The position numbers were made by a program, and so were the translations under genes. From contig JAEUUI010000030.1 in the NCBI GenBank assembly GCA_016786585.1, positions 186,001 through 250,000 of the forward strand: DNA of 64,000 bases. The letters are read 5' to 3'. A model generated the notes under the pieces. It saw only the letters and a list, made by a program, of their open reading frames with translations. It did not search any database and was not told where the DNA came from. Below are positions 10,262 through 19,002 of this stretch, piece after piece; the first letter of the stretch is position 1; each line of letters opens with the position of its first letter. Source of the DNA: Cyclobacteriaceae bacterium. Its GTDB lineage: Bacteria > Bacteroidota > Bacteroidia > Cytophagales > Cyclobacteriaceae.

Positions 10262-10280
10262 TCTCCGCGGCTCGCGGAGA
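10262..10280. other. GC-rich hairpin in the leader of the T9SS-cargo gene
   Basis: TCTCCGCG-GCT-CGCGGAGA is a perfect inverted repeat with 8-bp arms, ending 17 bases before the ATG at 10298. No T-run follows, so it is not a typical terminator for the gene upstream; it may be a leader hairpin or protein site. A TATCTTTC sequence just after it (10286-10293) is close to the TAnnTTTG -7 element. Confidence 0.3.
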
Positions 10281-10297
10281 TTCGCTATCTTTCACCT

Positions 10298-11599
10298 ATG
10301 AAAAAAATGCTCGCCCCCATTTGCTTTTTTTTAGTTACAGGCTGTCTGCATGCCCAGAGCGAAGGCGGCTGGTCAGTTACCAGCAGCCCGGATGCTGTTC
10401 GTTATGACGATGTATTTTTTATCAATAAAGACGTGGGCTGGACAGCAGGCGGATGGAACAAAATGATCCATCACACAACAAACGGTGGATTAACCTGGAG
10501 CCCTTCAGGCCTTACCGGAAATCAGAAATATTTGCGGTGTATCGAATTTATGGATGCCAACATTGGCCTTTGTGGTTCAATCCGCGGAAACTCACAGCCC
10601 GCATCATTGTATCGTACAACGGATGGCGGAGTTACGTGGGTAGATATCGCGGGTAATATTCCGCAAGCGGTAGATGGGGTTTGCGGATTGGCGAAGGCGA
10701 GCGAGAATATTATTTATGGAGTGGGCGTGTGGAGTGAGCCCGCGTACGTAATCAAGTCGACTGATAAAGGATTGAACTGGACATTCAAAGATATGTCGGC
10801 CCACGCAAGCTCATTGATTGATGCATACTTCTTTGATGCAGATCACGGATTTGTTACCGGCTCGAAAAGTGAATTGGTTGACGGGCAGATGACCGTGACC
10901 GGAGGCGTTGTGCTATACACCGATGATGGCGGGGAAACATGGACGGAAAAATTCAATACCCATAACGTCAGTGATCGCGTGTGGAAAATTCAAACGCCTG
11001 ATAAAATCCATTTTTATGGTTCCATTGAAACTGACCTTGGTAATACCCGGATGATCCGCTCGGATGATGCCGGCCAGACATGGGAGATGATAACGGTAGA
11101 CGATGATTACTACTACATTCAGATGATCGGCTTTATTGATTCGCAGCGCGGATGGACAGGCGGCAACGAGACATTGTTTGAAACAAAAGACGGTGGTGAC
11201 ACCTGGGCTAAGATTCCGCTGGGCAGCACATACAACCGGTTTTTCAAAATCAATGAAGAGCTGGCGTACATGACGGGCAGAAAAGTTTACAAGTTTGAAC
11301 GTGACGTGATTACCGGAATTGGCGATCCGCAAAAATATGATCCCATCCACGGGATGACCGTTTCACCAAACCCAACACCCGGCAGAGCCGATGTACGGAT
11401 AACGTTTGGTAACCCGACTATGGCGCACGTAAACGTGTTCAGTACGTCCGGTAGTTTTATCAAACGCATATACGATGGGCCGGTGGTGGCGGGCGAAAAA
11501 GTATTGGAACTTGACCTTACTGCGTATCCTTCGCAGCCCTACCTGGTAGTGGTCAATACAAATGAAGGCATGATCAGCGCAAAAGTAATCAGGCGTTAA
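10298..11599 (+). CDS. Secreted YCF48/BNR-repeat protein with T9SS C-terminal sorting domain
   Basis: 433 residues from the ATG at 10298, chosen because it opens directly into a signal peptide (MKK, hydrophobic core, ending LHAQ); an upstream GTG start would add a charged segment in front. The body has repeats of the form (T/S)TDGGxTW / SDDAGQTW / TKDGGDTW, typical of YCF48-like or BNR beta-propellers. The last 80 residues form a type IX secretion sorting domain (type A): 'VSPNPTPG', then strands ending with a short basic tail VIRR. The product should cross the outer membrane through the type IX system and be released or attached to the cell surface. The ligand is unknown. Confidence 0.88.
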   Translation: MKKMLAPICFFLVTGCLHAQSEGGWSVTSSPDAVRYDDVFFINKDVGWTAGGWNKMIHHTTNGGLTWSPSGLTGNQKYLRCIEFMDANIGLCGSIRGNSQPASLYRTTDGGVTWVDIAGNIPQAVDGVCGLAKASENIIYGVGVWSEPAYVIKSTDKGLNWTFKDMSAHASSLIDAYFFDADHGFVTGSKSELVDGQMTVTGGVVLYTDDGGETWTEKFNTHNVSDRVWKIQTPDKIHFYGSIETDLGNTRMIRSDDAGQTWEMITVDDDYYYIQMIGFIDSQRGWTGGNETLFETKDGGDTWAKIPLGSTYNRFFKINEELAYMTGRKVYKFERDVITGIGDPQKYDPIHGMTVSPNPTPGRADVRITFGNPTMAHVNVFSTSGSFIKRIYDGPVVAGEKVLELDLTAYPSQPYLVVVNTNEGMISAKVIRR

Positions 11600-11848
11600 T
11601 TACACTCTTATTAACAACGAAGAGTTTGCCTTGCGTAAGGGAAAAATTTACCCAGAATCCGGGCGGCTTTGTTGCGTTGTTTTCAAAAATCATCACCTAC
11701 AAAACCCTTCACCAGGTTAATCGTGGCGTGAAGCCGATCATCGAACGGAAAAAATAGCCTTAAGACGCTGCGTATAGATTTCATGGATGGAAAGTTGACG
11801 TGATGCCGTTAAAAAACGAATCATTTTAACAAACTAAAACTTACCGTT

Positions 11849-12382
11849 ATGAAAAAAACAGCATGCTTAATAACGTGCCTCGCATTGATCGCGGGCGGCA
11901 CGGCTTTCGCGCAAACTACTCCGCAAACTCAGCCAACAACACAAACACAGAACGCAGAGCCTCGTGCGCTTTCCGATAAGGCTATGAGCACGCGCTTACA
12001 AACTGACATCGGCAAGCGTAACACCTCAATTGGCAACAATCCTGTTTCGTGGTATGATGCCGGCTACGGTTACTACGGAACCTATTCCCTGGACAATCAG
12101 CAATACATGGCGCGCTACGACCGCCAGGGCAACTATGTGGAGACGTTGACCCGCAGAGAATGGAATGATCAGATTCCGCAATCAACCCGCGATGCGTTTA
12201 CCAACAGTTCATACGGCACGCAGCGTGTTACCGGTTATTGGGAATCAACCGATCCGGGCAGAAAAGGTTCATATTATGAGCTTTCGGATGCCACAGGTAA
12301 AACGTCACGCGTATGGAATGACGGGACAGGCAAGTTTTCAAACCAGCCGACTGGTTCAACGTCAGCTTCGCCAAAGCCATAA
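11849..12382 (+). CDS. Secreted hypothetical protein, PepSY-like or BLIP-like repeat fold possible
   Basis: 177 residues. Signal peptide at residues 1-22 (MKK, hydrophobic core, cleavage after AFA-Q). A Q/T-rich low-complexity linker (about 23-42) follows. The rest is rich in aromatic residues and looks like two short beta-alpha repeats ('YMARYDRQGNYVETL', 'YYELSDATGKTSRVW'), which resembles the periplasmic PepSY-like proteins of Bacteroidota, but the match is only by eye. It is a single gene followed by a good terminator. Confidence 0.7.
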   Translation: MKKTACLITCLALIAGGTAFAQTTPQTQPTTQTQNAEPRALSDKAMSTRLQTDIGKRNTSIGNNPVSWYDAGYGYYGTYSLDNQQYMARYDRQGNYVETLTRREWNDQIPQSTRDAFTNSSYGTQRVTGYWESTDPGRKGSYYELSDATGKTSRVWNDGTGKFSNQPTGSTSASPKP

Positions 12383-12405
12383 ACGCTTAATGACTTCTAC
12401 CAATG

Positions 12406-12435
12406 AAAGCCGGGTAAATCCGGCTTTTGTTTTTC
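12406..12435 (+). terminator. Rho-independent terminator
   Basis: AAAGCCGG-GTAAAT-CCGGCTTT stem-loop directly followed by TGTTTTT, 24 bases after the stop of the secreted 177-residue gene. Confidence 0.85.
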
Positions 12436-12732
12436 ACCTGTTTGACGATAACAGCACTTCTGATCCAATGCCATCAAACAAGGTGTATCAAACACTTGCC
12501 AGCGCTCTACCGACTAATTAAGGCACTTAAAGTATATACTTGAGCAAAACATCTTCTGCATAAATGCTGGCATTGATTTATATGTGGTAATAATTCAGGG
12601 TTCTGCCCGAATATCACCTTTATTGTGCAAAACATACACGAACATTTTTATGCATAATCACAAAGGGGAAAATACTTGTTAGCTTTGCCGTGTGGCTTTG
12701 AATAATGTGGGCGTTGTATTTTATGGGATCGT
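12436..12732 (+). promoter_or_regulatory. Intergenic region with a possible Bacteroidota -7 element
   Basis: No gene was seen here. TAGCTTTG at 12680-12687 fits the -7 consensus TAnnTTTG and would place the transcript start about 40 bases before the ATG at 12733. A convincing -33 TTTG at the right distance was not found. Confidence 0.4.
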
Positions 12733-12930
12733 ATGGATATTCAAAACAAAGTGCTGCTGGACAGCAGAATCAAACAATATTTAACCGAGCGGATCAGACA
12801 AGAATTTCAGGATGATTTCAACCTGATTGCAAAAGACTTTGATAAGCTCGTGGAACGGTACAGTTTAAAAGAATTAATGATTGTAGTGCGGCTTGAAATC
12901 GACCGGATCAAAAATCCCCGGAAGAATTAA
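12733..12930 (+). CDS. Small helical protein, member B of the local family (divergent)
   Basis: 65 residues, all helical, charged, without signal or membrane segment. Residues about 21-56 ('IRQEFQDDF...LVERYSLKELMIVV') align with the proteins at 9968-10216 and 16031-16243 if two positions are gapped. The function is unknown. It stands alone, with a -7-like element upstream. Confidence 0.65.
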   Translation: MDIQNKVLLDSRIKQYLTERIRQEFQDDFNLIAKDFDKLVERYSLKELMIVVRLEIDRIKNPRKN

Positions 12931-13145
12931 TAATCATACGTGTCATTCGATTCCTTCCCCTTAGCCGGAATGATGGTAATAAATTATCACTGACTCACCT
13001 CACTCCTTTTGCTGTGGAATTTACCCCGCACCCACTACACAGGTTGTAGTCGTAACGGTATTGGATGCTCTTCCATTAACCTCTATCTCTCCGTCTATGG
13101 ATGGCACGGCTTCTGTTGAATGTTTGAAAACAAACGTATACAACT

Positions 13146-13445
13146 ATGAACGATGCAAATACATTAACTGATTCATTGAAGTCAAAGGCTTCGAAAATGA
13201 ATCCAGAGCGTAAAGAAGGTAAGATAGCGAAGGCTATTGAATCTCAAACATCACGTCTGCCGTCTGATTTTTTCTTATGGACTGCTGGTGGCGTAGCACT
13301 TTCCGCATTGGTGCTGAAACTCTGCAAGCGCGAACATGAAGCGTTGCTGATTGGTCAGTGGACTGCTCCGTTGCTGATCCTGGGCTTGTACAACAAAATG
13401 GTAAAACAAAACGGCCACGATCAGGACGAACCTATTCCGGATTAA
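13146..13445 (+). CDS. Small membrane protein, unknown function
   Basis: 99 residues. The first 40 are polar and basic; then come two hydrophobic segments (about residues 43-60 and 67-84) joined by the charged turn CKREHE; the end is polar and acidic. It looks like a two-helix inner membrane protein with both termini in the cytoplasm. No known family was recognised. It is a monocistronic gene ending in a strong terminator. Confidence 0.7.
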   Translation: MNDANTLTDSLKSKASKMNPERKEGKIAKAIESQTSRLPSDFFLWTAGGVALSALVLKLCKREHEALLIGQWTAPLLILGLYNKMVKQNGHDQDEPIPD

Positions 13446-13470
13446 AGAACAACCATCAACCAAACGAAGA

Positions 13471-13497
13471 ACGCGGCTCCGGCCGCGTTTTTTTTTG
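13471..13497 (+). terminator. Rho-independent terminator
   Basis: ACGCGGC-TCCG-GCCGCGT stem-loop followed by nine or more T residues, 26 bases after the stop of the 99-residue gene. Confidence 0.92.
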
Positions 13498-13636
13498 TAA
13501 CTGTAGAACAACCTCTTTTCATCGAAGAAATAGTGAGGAGAATATGTCGCGGTACAATCCCATGAATGCCTGTTGCCGTCATCCAATACAACGGATTGCT
13601 TTTTGCAACACAAACCGATATTAAACCACTATTCTC

Positions 13637-14800
13637 ATGAAAGCTGCCGTATTCCATAAGCCTGGTGATATCCGGGCAGAAAATATAGAAGACCCGATTA
13701 TTGAACATGCCGAAGATGTAATCCTGAAAGTTACCTCTACGGCTATCTGCGGATCTGACCTGCACATTCTTGACGGGTTCATTCCCCAGGTAAAAGACAT
13801 GGTCATGGGCCACGAATTCATGGGGATTGTTGAAGAAACAGGCTTGGGCGTGACAAAGCTCAGGAAAGGGGATCGTGTGGTTGTACCTTTCCCCATTGCG
13901 TGTGGTCATTGCTTCTTCTGTGCACAAGGTCTTTCACCGGCATGTGAACATTCAAATCCCGAAAAATACGGACCGGAAGGAAACATCCTTGATAACAAAG
14001 GTGGAGCGTTGTTCGGCTATACCGACTTGTATGGTGGTTACAATGGTGGTCAGGCTGAATATGTGCGCGTGCCATACGCCAACTTCGGACCCCGCAAAAT
14101 TTCCGATGCGTTAACAGACGAGCAGAGTTTATTTCTCACCGACATCTTCCCGACAGGCTGGTCGGCCATCGACTGGGCAAAACTTAAAGGCGGTGAAACT
14201 GTAGCAATCTTCGGATCAGGACCCGTTGGGCTAATGGCCCAAAAGGCTGCCTGGTTAAAAGGCGCTGGTCGTGTAATTGCCGTTGATATTCTGGATTATC
14301 GTTTAGCGCGGGCTAAATCGGCAAACAATGTGGAAATCATTAATGCGCATCAGGTTGATGCGATTGAAGTAATTCGGGAAATGACCGGTGGCCGTGGCGC
14401 GGATGTGTGTGTTGATGCTGTAGGGCTGGAGGCTGACCGGACATTTCTCGATAAAGTAAAAGCTACGATCAACTTTGAAAAAGGAACCATCAGCGTGCTG
14501 GAAGCGTGTATCCGCGCGGTTCGCAGGGGCGGAACTGTTACGGTAGTAGGCGTTTATGGAACACCGTTCGATAACTTCCCGGTACACCGGATTTTCGACA
14601 AAGGGCTGATCATGCAATTCGGACAAGCGCCGGTTCAGAAATATATTGATGAACTGATCGGGATTGTAGAAAGCGGAAAAGTTGTGCTTAACGATATTCT
14701 TACCCATACCCTGCCCTTATCGGAGGTAACGCACGCGTACGACATCTTCAAGAAAAAGGAAGACAACTGTATTAAAGTTATTCTGAAGCCGGGAATGTAG
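13637..14800 (+). CDS. Zinc-dependent medium-chain alcohol dehydrogenase
   Basis: 387 residues. GroES-like N-domain with catalytic zinc ligands C38 and H59-E60 (GHE), and a full structural zinc site C89, C92, C95, C103. The Rossmann domain follows, with GSGPVG at about residues 194-199 and an acidic residue (VD) at the end of the second strand, which favours NAD over NADP. The length and the long insertion after the structural zinc loop ('GNILDNKGGALFGYTDLYGGYNGGQAEY' region) resemble the glutathione-independent formaldehyde dehydrogenase-like branch. The substrate is not certain. It is followed after two bases by a small membrane protein gene, so they probably form an operon. Confidence 0.9.
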   Translation: MKAAVFHKPGDIRAENIEDPIIEHAEDVILKVTSTAICGSDLHILDGFIPQVKDMVMGHEFMGIVEETGLGVTKLRKGDRVVVPFPIACGHCFFCAQGLSPACEHSNPEKYGPEGNILDNKGGALFGYTDLYGGYNGGQAEYVRVPYANFGPRKISDALTDEQSLFLTDIFPTGWSAIDWAKLKGGETVAIFGSGPVGLMAQKAAWLKGAGRVIAVDILDYRLARAKSANNVEIINAHQVDAIEVIREMTGGRGADVCVDAVGLEADRTFLDKVKATINFEKGTISVLEACIRAVRRGGTVTVVGVYGTPFDNFPVHRIFDKGLIMQFGQAPVQKYIDELIGIVESGKVVLNDILTHTLPLSEVTHAYDIFKKKEDNCIKVILKPGM

Positions 14801-14802
14801 CC

Positions 14803-15237
14803 ATGCTGATTGTTAATCTTGTACTGAGTTGCATCATTGCTACCACACTCATGACGGCGTTCAGTTATCTGATGAGTGCTATCAGTCGTCAGCAGTTTCG
14901 TGAACCGGAACTGCTGAACGGCTTGTTAAACGGCTGGTTTAAAAAATCATTTTCAAAGAATTCTCCTGCCGGCTGGCTGATTCACTACGGCGTTGGCCTG
15001 ATGTTCATCATCGCTTACTATTTTGTGTTTCAGGTATGGGAACCGACCCTCCTGAATTACGTCATCATCGGCTTCACCAGCGGGCTGATCGGAGCGGGTG
15101 TATGGTTTGCGGCACTGAATATTCATCCGCTTCCGCCAAGCACGAACCGAAAAGGTCATTATGCCCAGCTCGTACCTGCCCACGTTGTGTTTACCCTTGG
15201 TGCGTACATCAATTATTGCTTCCTAGGACTCCAATAA
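14803..15237 (+). CDS. Small integral membrane protein, unknown function
   Basis: 144 residues with about four membrane helices (around residues 3-25, 58-79, 85-105, 122-141). The ATG lies two bases after the dehydrogenase stop, so it is very probably cotranscribed. No known catalytic motif was seen; the family was not recognised. It ends in a terminator shared with the convergent DUF892 gene. Confidence 0.75.
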   Translation: MLIVNLVLSCIIATTLMTAFSYLMSAISRQQFREPELLNGLLNGWFKKSFSKNSPAGWLIHYGVGLMFIIAYYFVFQVWEPTLLNYVIIGFTSGLIGAGVWFAALNIHPLPPSTNRKGHYAQLVPAHVVFTLGAYINYCFLGLQ

Positions 15238-15260
15238 AAAAGCCGGCATGGCCGGCTCTT
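15236..15260. terminator. Bidirectional terminator between convergent genes
   Basis: AGCCGGC-ATG-GCCGGCT stem-loop with A-run on the left (AAAAA) and TCTT on the right, between the membrane protein gene (plus) and the DUF892 gene (minus). Confidence 0.75.
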
Positions 15261-15283
15261 ACGAAAACGGATGAAAGAATATA

Positions 15284-15820
15284 TTATTCAGCAGGCTCTT
15301 CTGCGGCCTCCTGGTTAATATTTGAAACTGCCAACTCGGTTAGCATTTCATCAGTCTTCTTTTCTTCGTTCAGTGTTGCTTCCAGCAACTCAACTGCTTC
15401 CTGTAATCCAAGTGTCTCAGCAAAGGTGCGGAGTGTACCGTAGGATGCAATTTCGTAGTGCTCAACTTTCTGAGCGGCAGAAATAATTCCCGCATCGCGC
15501 ATCACGCCTTCTTCGGTATCTTCCATGATCGACTCAGCTTCATTGATCAGGCCTTCCATGGCTTCACACTTCTTGCCGCGGGGCTCTTTGCCTAACAGCT
15601 TAAAGATTTTCTCGCAACGGTTTACATGCTCTTCTGTTTCCTCGAGATGGGTTTCGATTGCCTCTACCAGTTCTTCTGACGTAGCCTTCTTTGCCATCTT
15701 AGGCAATGCCTTCGCCAGCGCCTTTTCAGCCCAATAGATATCTTTCAATTCATCTTCGAACAGTTTGCCGAGTTGGCTTGACAACTCTTCTTTCTTTTGT
15801 TGGTTTTTAGATCCTTTCAT
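15284..15820 (-). CDS. DUF892 / YciE-YciF ferritin-like stress protein
   Basis: 178 residues, all helical. The sequence matches the DUF892 family (YciE/YciF) in the conserved 'LFEDELKDIYWAEKAL' start, 'HLEETEEHVNRCEKIF' and 'KVEHYEIASYGTLRTFAE' segments, where the Glu and His residues suit a ferritin-like four-helix bundle with a di-metal site. These proteins are induced by osmotic and general stress; their exact role is not settled. A lysine-rich start and a Glu/Ala-rich tail extend the core. Confidence 0.9.
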   Translation of the reverse strand: MKGSKNQQKKEELSSQLGKLFEDELKDIYWAEKALAKALPKMAKKATSEELVEAIETHLEETEEHVNRCEKIFKLLGKEPRGKKCEAMEGLINEAESIMEDTEEGVMRDAGIISAAQKVEHYEIASYGTLRTFAETLGLQEAVELLEATLNEEKKTDEMLTELAVSNINQEAAEEPAE

Positions 15821-16030
15821 AACACATTCTTTTGGTTCGGTTGGAGCGGTGCAAAAACCGTCCCGTGCCCGAAAACCGCCAACCGTGCATTACAAAACCA
15901 AAGTTGAGGATTCCACACAACAGTAAGTCTACAGCTTGTAGAGTTACCGATGTTAGGCATGAACCGGGTTACCCGGAAACATATTGTTAAGCCGTGATTT
16001 ATACGGTATTGATTTTGTCATTAATCTGGT

Positions 16031-16243
16031 ATGTCGCTATACCGGGAAATACCTAAGGAATCCATCGTAACGCTGTTGCGTCAACGCTTTTCAACGGAGG
16101 AGCTTGATGCTGTGCGGCTTGAAGTCCAGGACCTGCTGCTTACCTGCCATTCGATGGCCGAACTGCAGGTAAAGATTTTTGACGCCCTGAAGTCTAAACG
16201 GGGATCAGGTATACGGTCTGCGTCTCAATTTTTGAGCAATTGA
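16031..16243 (+). CDS. Small helical protein, member C of the local family
   Basis: 70 residues. Aligns gap-free with residues of the 82-residue protein at 9968-10216 in the LR(Q/K)-x-FS...EL(D/N)xV...L-x2-T-x2-S(M/L)-x2-L pattern, so the two are clear paralogues. It has no signal peptide or membrane segment. The function is unknown. It lies alone between the DUF892 gene and the TonB-C gene, with a hairpin after it. Confidence 0.68.
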   Translation: MSLYREIPKESIVTLLRQRFSTEELDAVRLEVQDLLLTCHSMAELQVKIFDALKSKRGSGIRSASQFLSN

Positions 16244-16296
16244 TGTAACTCGTCTTTTCTGTGCACACTCTTCCTCGCAGCTCACCGGCCTCAGAT

Positions 16297-16330
16297 AACA
16301 CATCTCCTGGCAGCGTTCAGGGGATGTGTT
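16297..16330 (+). terminator. Probable terminator hairpin
   Basis: AACACATCTCC and GGGGATGTGTT pair with one G-T wobble around a 12-base loop, 54 bases after the stop of the 70-residue gene. A CTTTTTAG stretch follows a few bases later. A second small inverted repeat, TTTAGCC/GGCTAAA (16341-16363), lies between this and the next gene and could be an operator. Confidence 0.5.
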
Positions 16331-16404
16331 TATGAAACTTTTTAGCCATAATTCCCGGCTAAATTGTGACTATCTTCGTTTGTCCAGATTATAGGATAAA
16401 AACG

Positions 16405-17244
16405 ATGACCCCCGGAAAACCTTACCTCGCGTTTAATTGCCCTGAAAATTGGGACACCATGAAGATCGGTATGCAATCGCGCTATTGCGAAAATTGTAAA
16501 CGCGATGTTCAGGATTTTACCAAGCTTAGCCGGCAGGAAATTCTTCACTATCTGTGGGAAAACCGGAACAGTCACGTGTGTGGCCGAATGTACCGGTCGC
16601 AACTCGACTACCATCACTCTGAAATCCTGATCACGATTAGCGCATATCTTAAGAAGAATCCCCGTCAGAACGTTTCCTTTTATTTATTAGCGGTTGCTGC
16701 ACTCATGCTGTCGAGTTGCTCAAATGAAGGCGAACAGAAACTTTCCATCGACTCGCTGGAGTTGACACTTGGCCCGCCCGGAGAGGAAATAGTCAATCCC
16801 AATTCTCTTTTCCCCATGCAGGCCGATTCTTTACCGAGAGAACTTACGTTCACAGGCGTTGTGGCCGCGGTTGATCATGATGCGGTTAATCGATTCGATA
16901 CTGCTGTACAAGAATACGGAGCAAAACGATGCCGGCTCTTTGCCGAAGAAATGCCGGAGTATGTGGGTGGCGTGGATAAGTTGCTGGAATACTTCCGCAC
17001 TAATCTGAAGTATCCTGAATGGGAGAAAAAACAGAAAATCTCCGGCACCGTGTTCGTTGCGTTTATCGTTACGGAAGATGGCAAGATCGAACAATCAAGA
17101 ATTGTTAAGTCGGTTGAGGGCTCAAAGAATTTCGACAAAGAAGTGTTAAGGCTTGTTGATGCCATGCCTGACTGGAAACCGGGTCGCGAAAAAGGCGAAG
17201 CTGTTGCCGTTCAATACACCATGCCGGTAACATTCCAGCTCTGA
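16405..17244 (+). CDS. Membrane-anchored TonB C-terminal domain protein with Cys-rich N-terminus
   Basis: 279 residues from the ATG at 16405 (an ATG 39 bases upstream would add an unlikely leader). Cytoplasmic part with cysteines at residues 12, 28, 31 and 59 (FNCPENW ... CENC), a possible zinc site seen in many Bacteroidota anti-sigma-like or TonB-like proteins. One hydrophobic segment (about 90-105) ends in LSSC, which also resembles a lipobox. The C-terminal 85 residues are a TonB_C domain ('GTVFVAFIVTEDGKI', 'MPDWKPGREKGEAVAV', 'MPVTFQL'). It may contact outer membrane receptors, or transfer a signal across the inner membrane. Confidence 0.82.
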   Translation: MTPGKPYLAFNCPENWDTMKIGMQSRYCENCKRDVQDFTKLSRQEILHYLWENRNSHVCGRMYRSQLDYHHSEILITISAYLKKNPRQNVSFYLLAVAALMLSSCSNEGEQKLSIDSLELTLGPPGEEIVNPNSLFPMQADSLPRELTFTGVVAAVDHDAVNRFDTAVQEYGAKRCRLFAEEMPEYVGGVDKLLEYFRTNLKYPEWEKKQKISGTVFVAFIVTEDGKIEQSRIVKSVEGSKNFDKEVLRLVDAMPDWKPGREKGEAVAVQYTMPVTFQL

Positions 17245-17334
17245 TCAGGAACAAGCTTCTTTTCTGCACATCTGCAAGCGGTTGTCTCCTTACCTGCATT
17301 TCATTCGCGTCAGGCAAGTGCGCCTGACATTATT

Positions 17335-17465
17335 GTTCTTTTTGCCATTGCCGCAAAAAGAACCAAAAAAGGCTAGGCAGAAAAATGCTTCCGCCCGCAT
17401 GCCGGCACACGCCCTTGCCTGCAATGCTTTCCGGCAAGCAGGCGCTTTTCTGCCCGGCCCGCGCA
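17335..17465. repeat. Intergenic palindromic repeat element
   Basis: Non-coding stretch between the TonB-C gene and corA. It opens with GTTCTTTTTGC/GCAAAAAGAAC (17335-17345 and 17353-17363), an 11-bp perfect stem, and continues with a GC-rich part containing GCCTGC...GCAGGC around 17416-17443. The look is that of a dispersed intergenic repeat of Bacteroidota rather than a gene; no second copy was found in this window. Confidence 0.45.
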
Positions 17466-17472
17466 CTAGTTG

Positions 17473-18429
17473 TTACAACCACTTTTTACGTTTAAAAAAC
17501 CAAAGGAATAAAAGCGATGAGATAATCATCAGGGTAATGGCTATCGGGTAGCCCATGGCCCATTTGAGTTCGGGCATGAACTCGAAGTTCATACCGTAGA
17601 TGCTGGCGATCAGCGTGGGCGGCATAAACACTACGGTTACTACCGTAAAGATTTTGATGACGGTGTTTTGTTCAATGTTAATCAACCCCAGAAATGTATC
17701 CTGCAGGTATTCGAGGCGTTCGAAGCTGAATTGGGTATGCTGCAGGATGGAATTGATGTCTCGGAAAATAATCCGCAGACGTTCGTTCTCCGTATCAGGC
17801 ACGACTGAACTTTTCAGCAGTGACGAAACAAGCCGCTGTTTATCGACCACGCTTTCACGTGCCAGGATGGTATTCTCCTGCATTTCGGTAATCTCGAGCA
17901 GCAAATCTTCCTTGTAGTATTTTTCTTTTAATAACCGCTTGCTCACCCGGCTGGTGAGTTTTGAGATATACTCTATAAAGTCGGCATCTTTGTCTATCTG
18001 GGTTTCCAGCAGCATTAAGAAGATCTGGTAGCCGGTAAATGCAGACGAACTTTTATTCACTTTCAGTTTCCTGACGGTCTCGGCAAAGGCCTTAATATCG
18101 GCTTGCCGCATCGTAAACAGGATATCTTTTTTTAGCAGGAACGAAACCTGCTCGGCCATGTAGGTTTTGTTCTCGTAAACAATGAATGAGTTGTTTCCTT
18201 CTATGCTCAGCTCGTCTTCAAAATACCGCGAACTGCTTTCTATCTCTTCTGCTTCCTGCGGTGTAAACAATTCGATCTGAAATGTTCGTTCCACATGCTT
18301 TCGTTCTTCTTCTGATGACGACTGCATGTCCACCCACACAATTCGCTCACAATTGTCAGGGATTAATTTATCGGGAGCCTTTACCCAATGCAGACCACCT
18401 TCCTTTTGCTGATAGAATACCCGAATCAT
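17473..18429 (-). CDS. corA: CorA-type magnesium/divalent cation transporter
   Basis: 318 residues. Large cytoplasmic alpha/beta and helical part (residues 1-255), then two membrane helices. The signature GMN triplet sits at about residues 279-281 after the first helix (YGMNFEFMPEL, where MPEL is the usual loop), and the protein ends in the basic tail KRKKWL that faces the cytoplasm. CorA channels form homopentamers that take up Mg2+ (or Co2+/Ni2+). It is a single gene. Length is normal for the family. Confidence 0.95.
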   Translation of the reverse strand: MIRVFYQQKEGGLHWVKAPDKLIPDNCERIVWVDMQSSSEEERKHVERTFQIELFTPQEAEEIESSSRYFEDELSIEGNNSFIVYENKTYMAEQVSFLLKKDILFTMRQADIKAFAETVRKLKVNKSSSAFTGYQIFLMLLETQIDKDADFIEYISKLTSRVSKRLLKEKYYKEDLLLEITEMQENTILARESVVDKQRLVSSLLKSSVVPDTENERLRIIFRDINSILQHTQFSFERLEYLQDTFLGLINIEQNTVIKIFTVVTVVFMPPTLIASIYGMNFEFMPELKWAMGYPIAITLMIISSLLFLWFFKRKKWL

Positions 18430-18594
18430 AACCGCATTATTTTCGGCTAATATACTTGTAACAATTGGTAAATCAGTTCAGGTTAAGGCTTGTGTTAACC
18501 TGTACCACGGTTTATTCTGATGAATCAAGGTTCCGCGATTACAACCGGTGCGATAATGCCCGTGCACGCTTCGATGTATGCAGATGGGGTAGCG

Positions 18595-19002
18595 TTACTC
18601 GCCATTCTTATTCAGAACAGGATCCCACAGGTAGTTGCCCCGGCTGTTCACGGCAATCCAGGTAGCGCCGGTGTTCAGGTTAACGAGGTAGGTGTACTTT
18701 CTTTCGAAGCCGGACACGAACACCTGGTAATTCACTTTGCCCGGATGCACGATGCTGTCGTACGGATGGTTGAGGCGGGTCATTTTAGTCCAGGATTGAA
18801 AGGCTTTATCGTCAAACACGATGCGATAAACATCACCGGTGTATTTGTCGGTCTTGAATACGATCCGGCCGAGCAGGTTGGATTGAATAATCTCGAAGCG
18901 CGAGTCGGGCGGAACGGTTGTTGACACATAGTCGGTGGTGGTCTGCGAAAATGCTGCAGGGCTTGCCAGCAGCAGTGCAATAATCAGGAGGCGATTTTTC
19001 AT
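18595..19002 (-). CDS. Small secreted hypothetical protein
   Basis: 135 residues. Clear signal peptide (residues 1-20, ending AFSQ). The mature part is beta-rich with aromatic residues ('SRFEIIQSNLLGRIVFKTDKYTG', 'TWIAVNSRGNYLWDPV') and has no cysteine. No family was recognised. It is monocistronic, with about 165 bases to corA and 277 bases to the next gene. Confidence 0.72.
   Translation of the reverse strand: MKNRLLIIALLLASPAAFSQTTTDYVSTTVPPDSRFEIIQSNLLGRIVFKTDKYTGDVYRIVFDDKAFQSWTKMTRLNHPYDSIVHPGKVNYQVFVSGFERKYTYLVNLNTGATWIAVNSRGNYLWDPVLNKNGE

Noticed and set aside
13358-13624. 88-residue frame across a terminator
   Set aside because: It reads through the strong terminator at 13471-13497 and overlaps a better gene.
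17282-17551. 89-residue plus-strand frame after the TonB-C gene
   Set aside because: It covers a palindromic repeat and the end of corA; the look is of repeat DNA.
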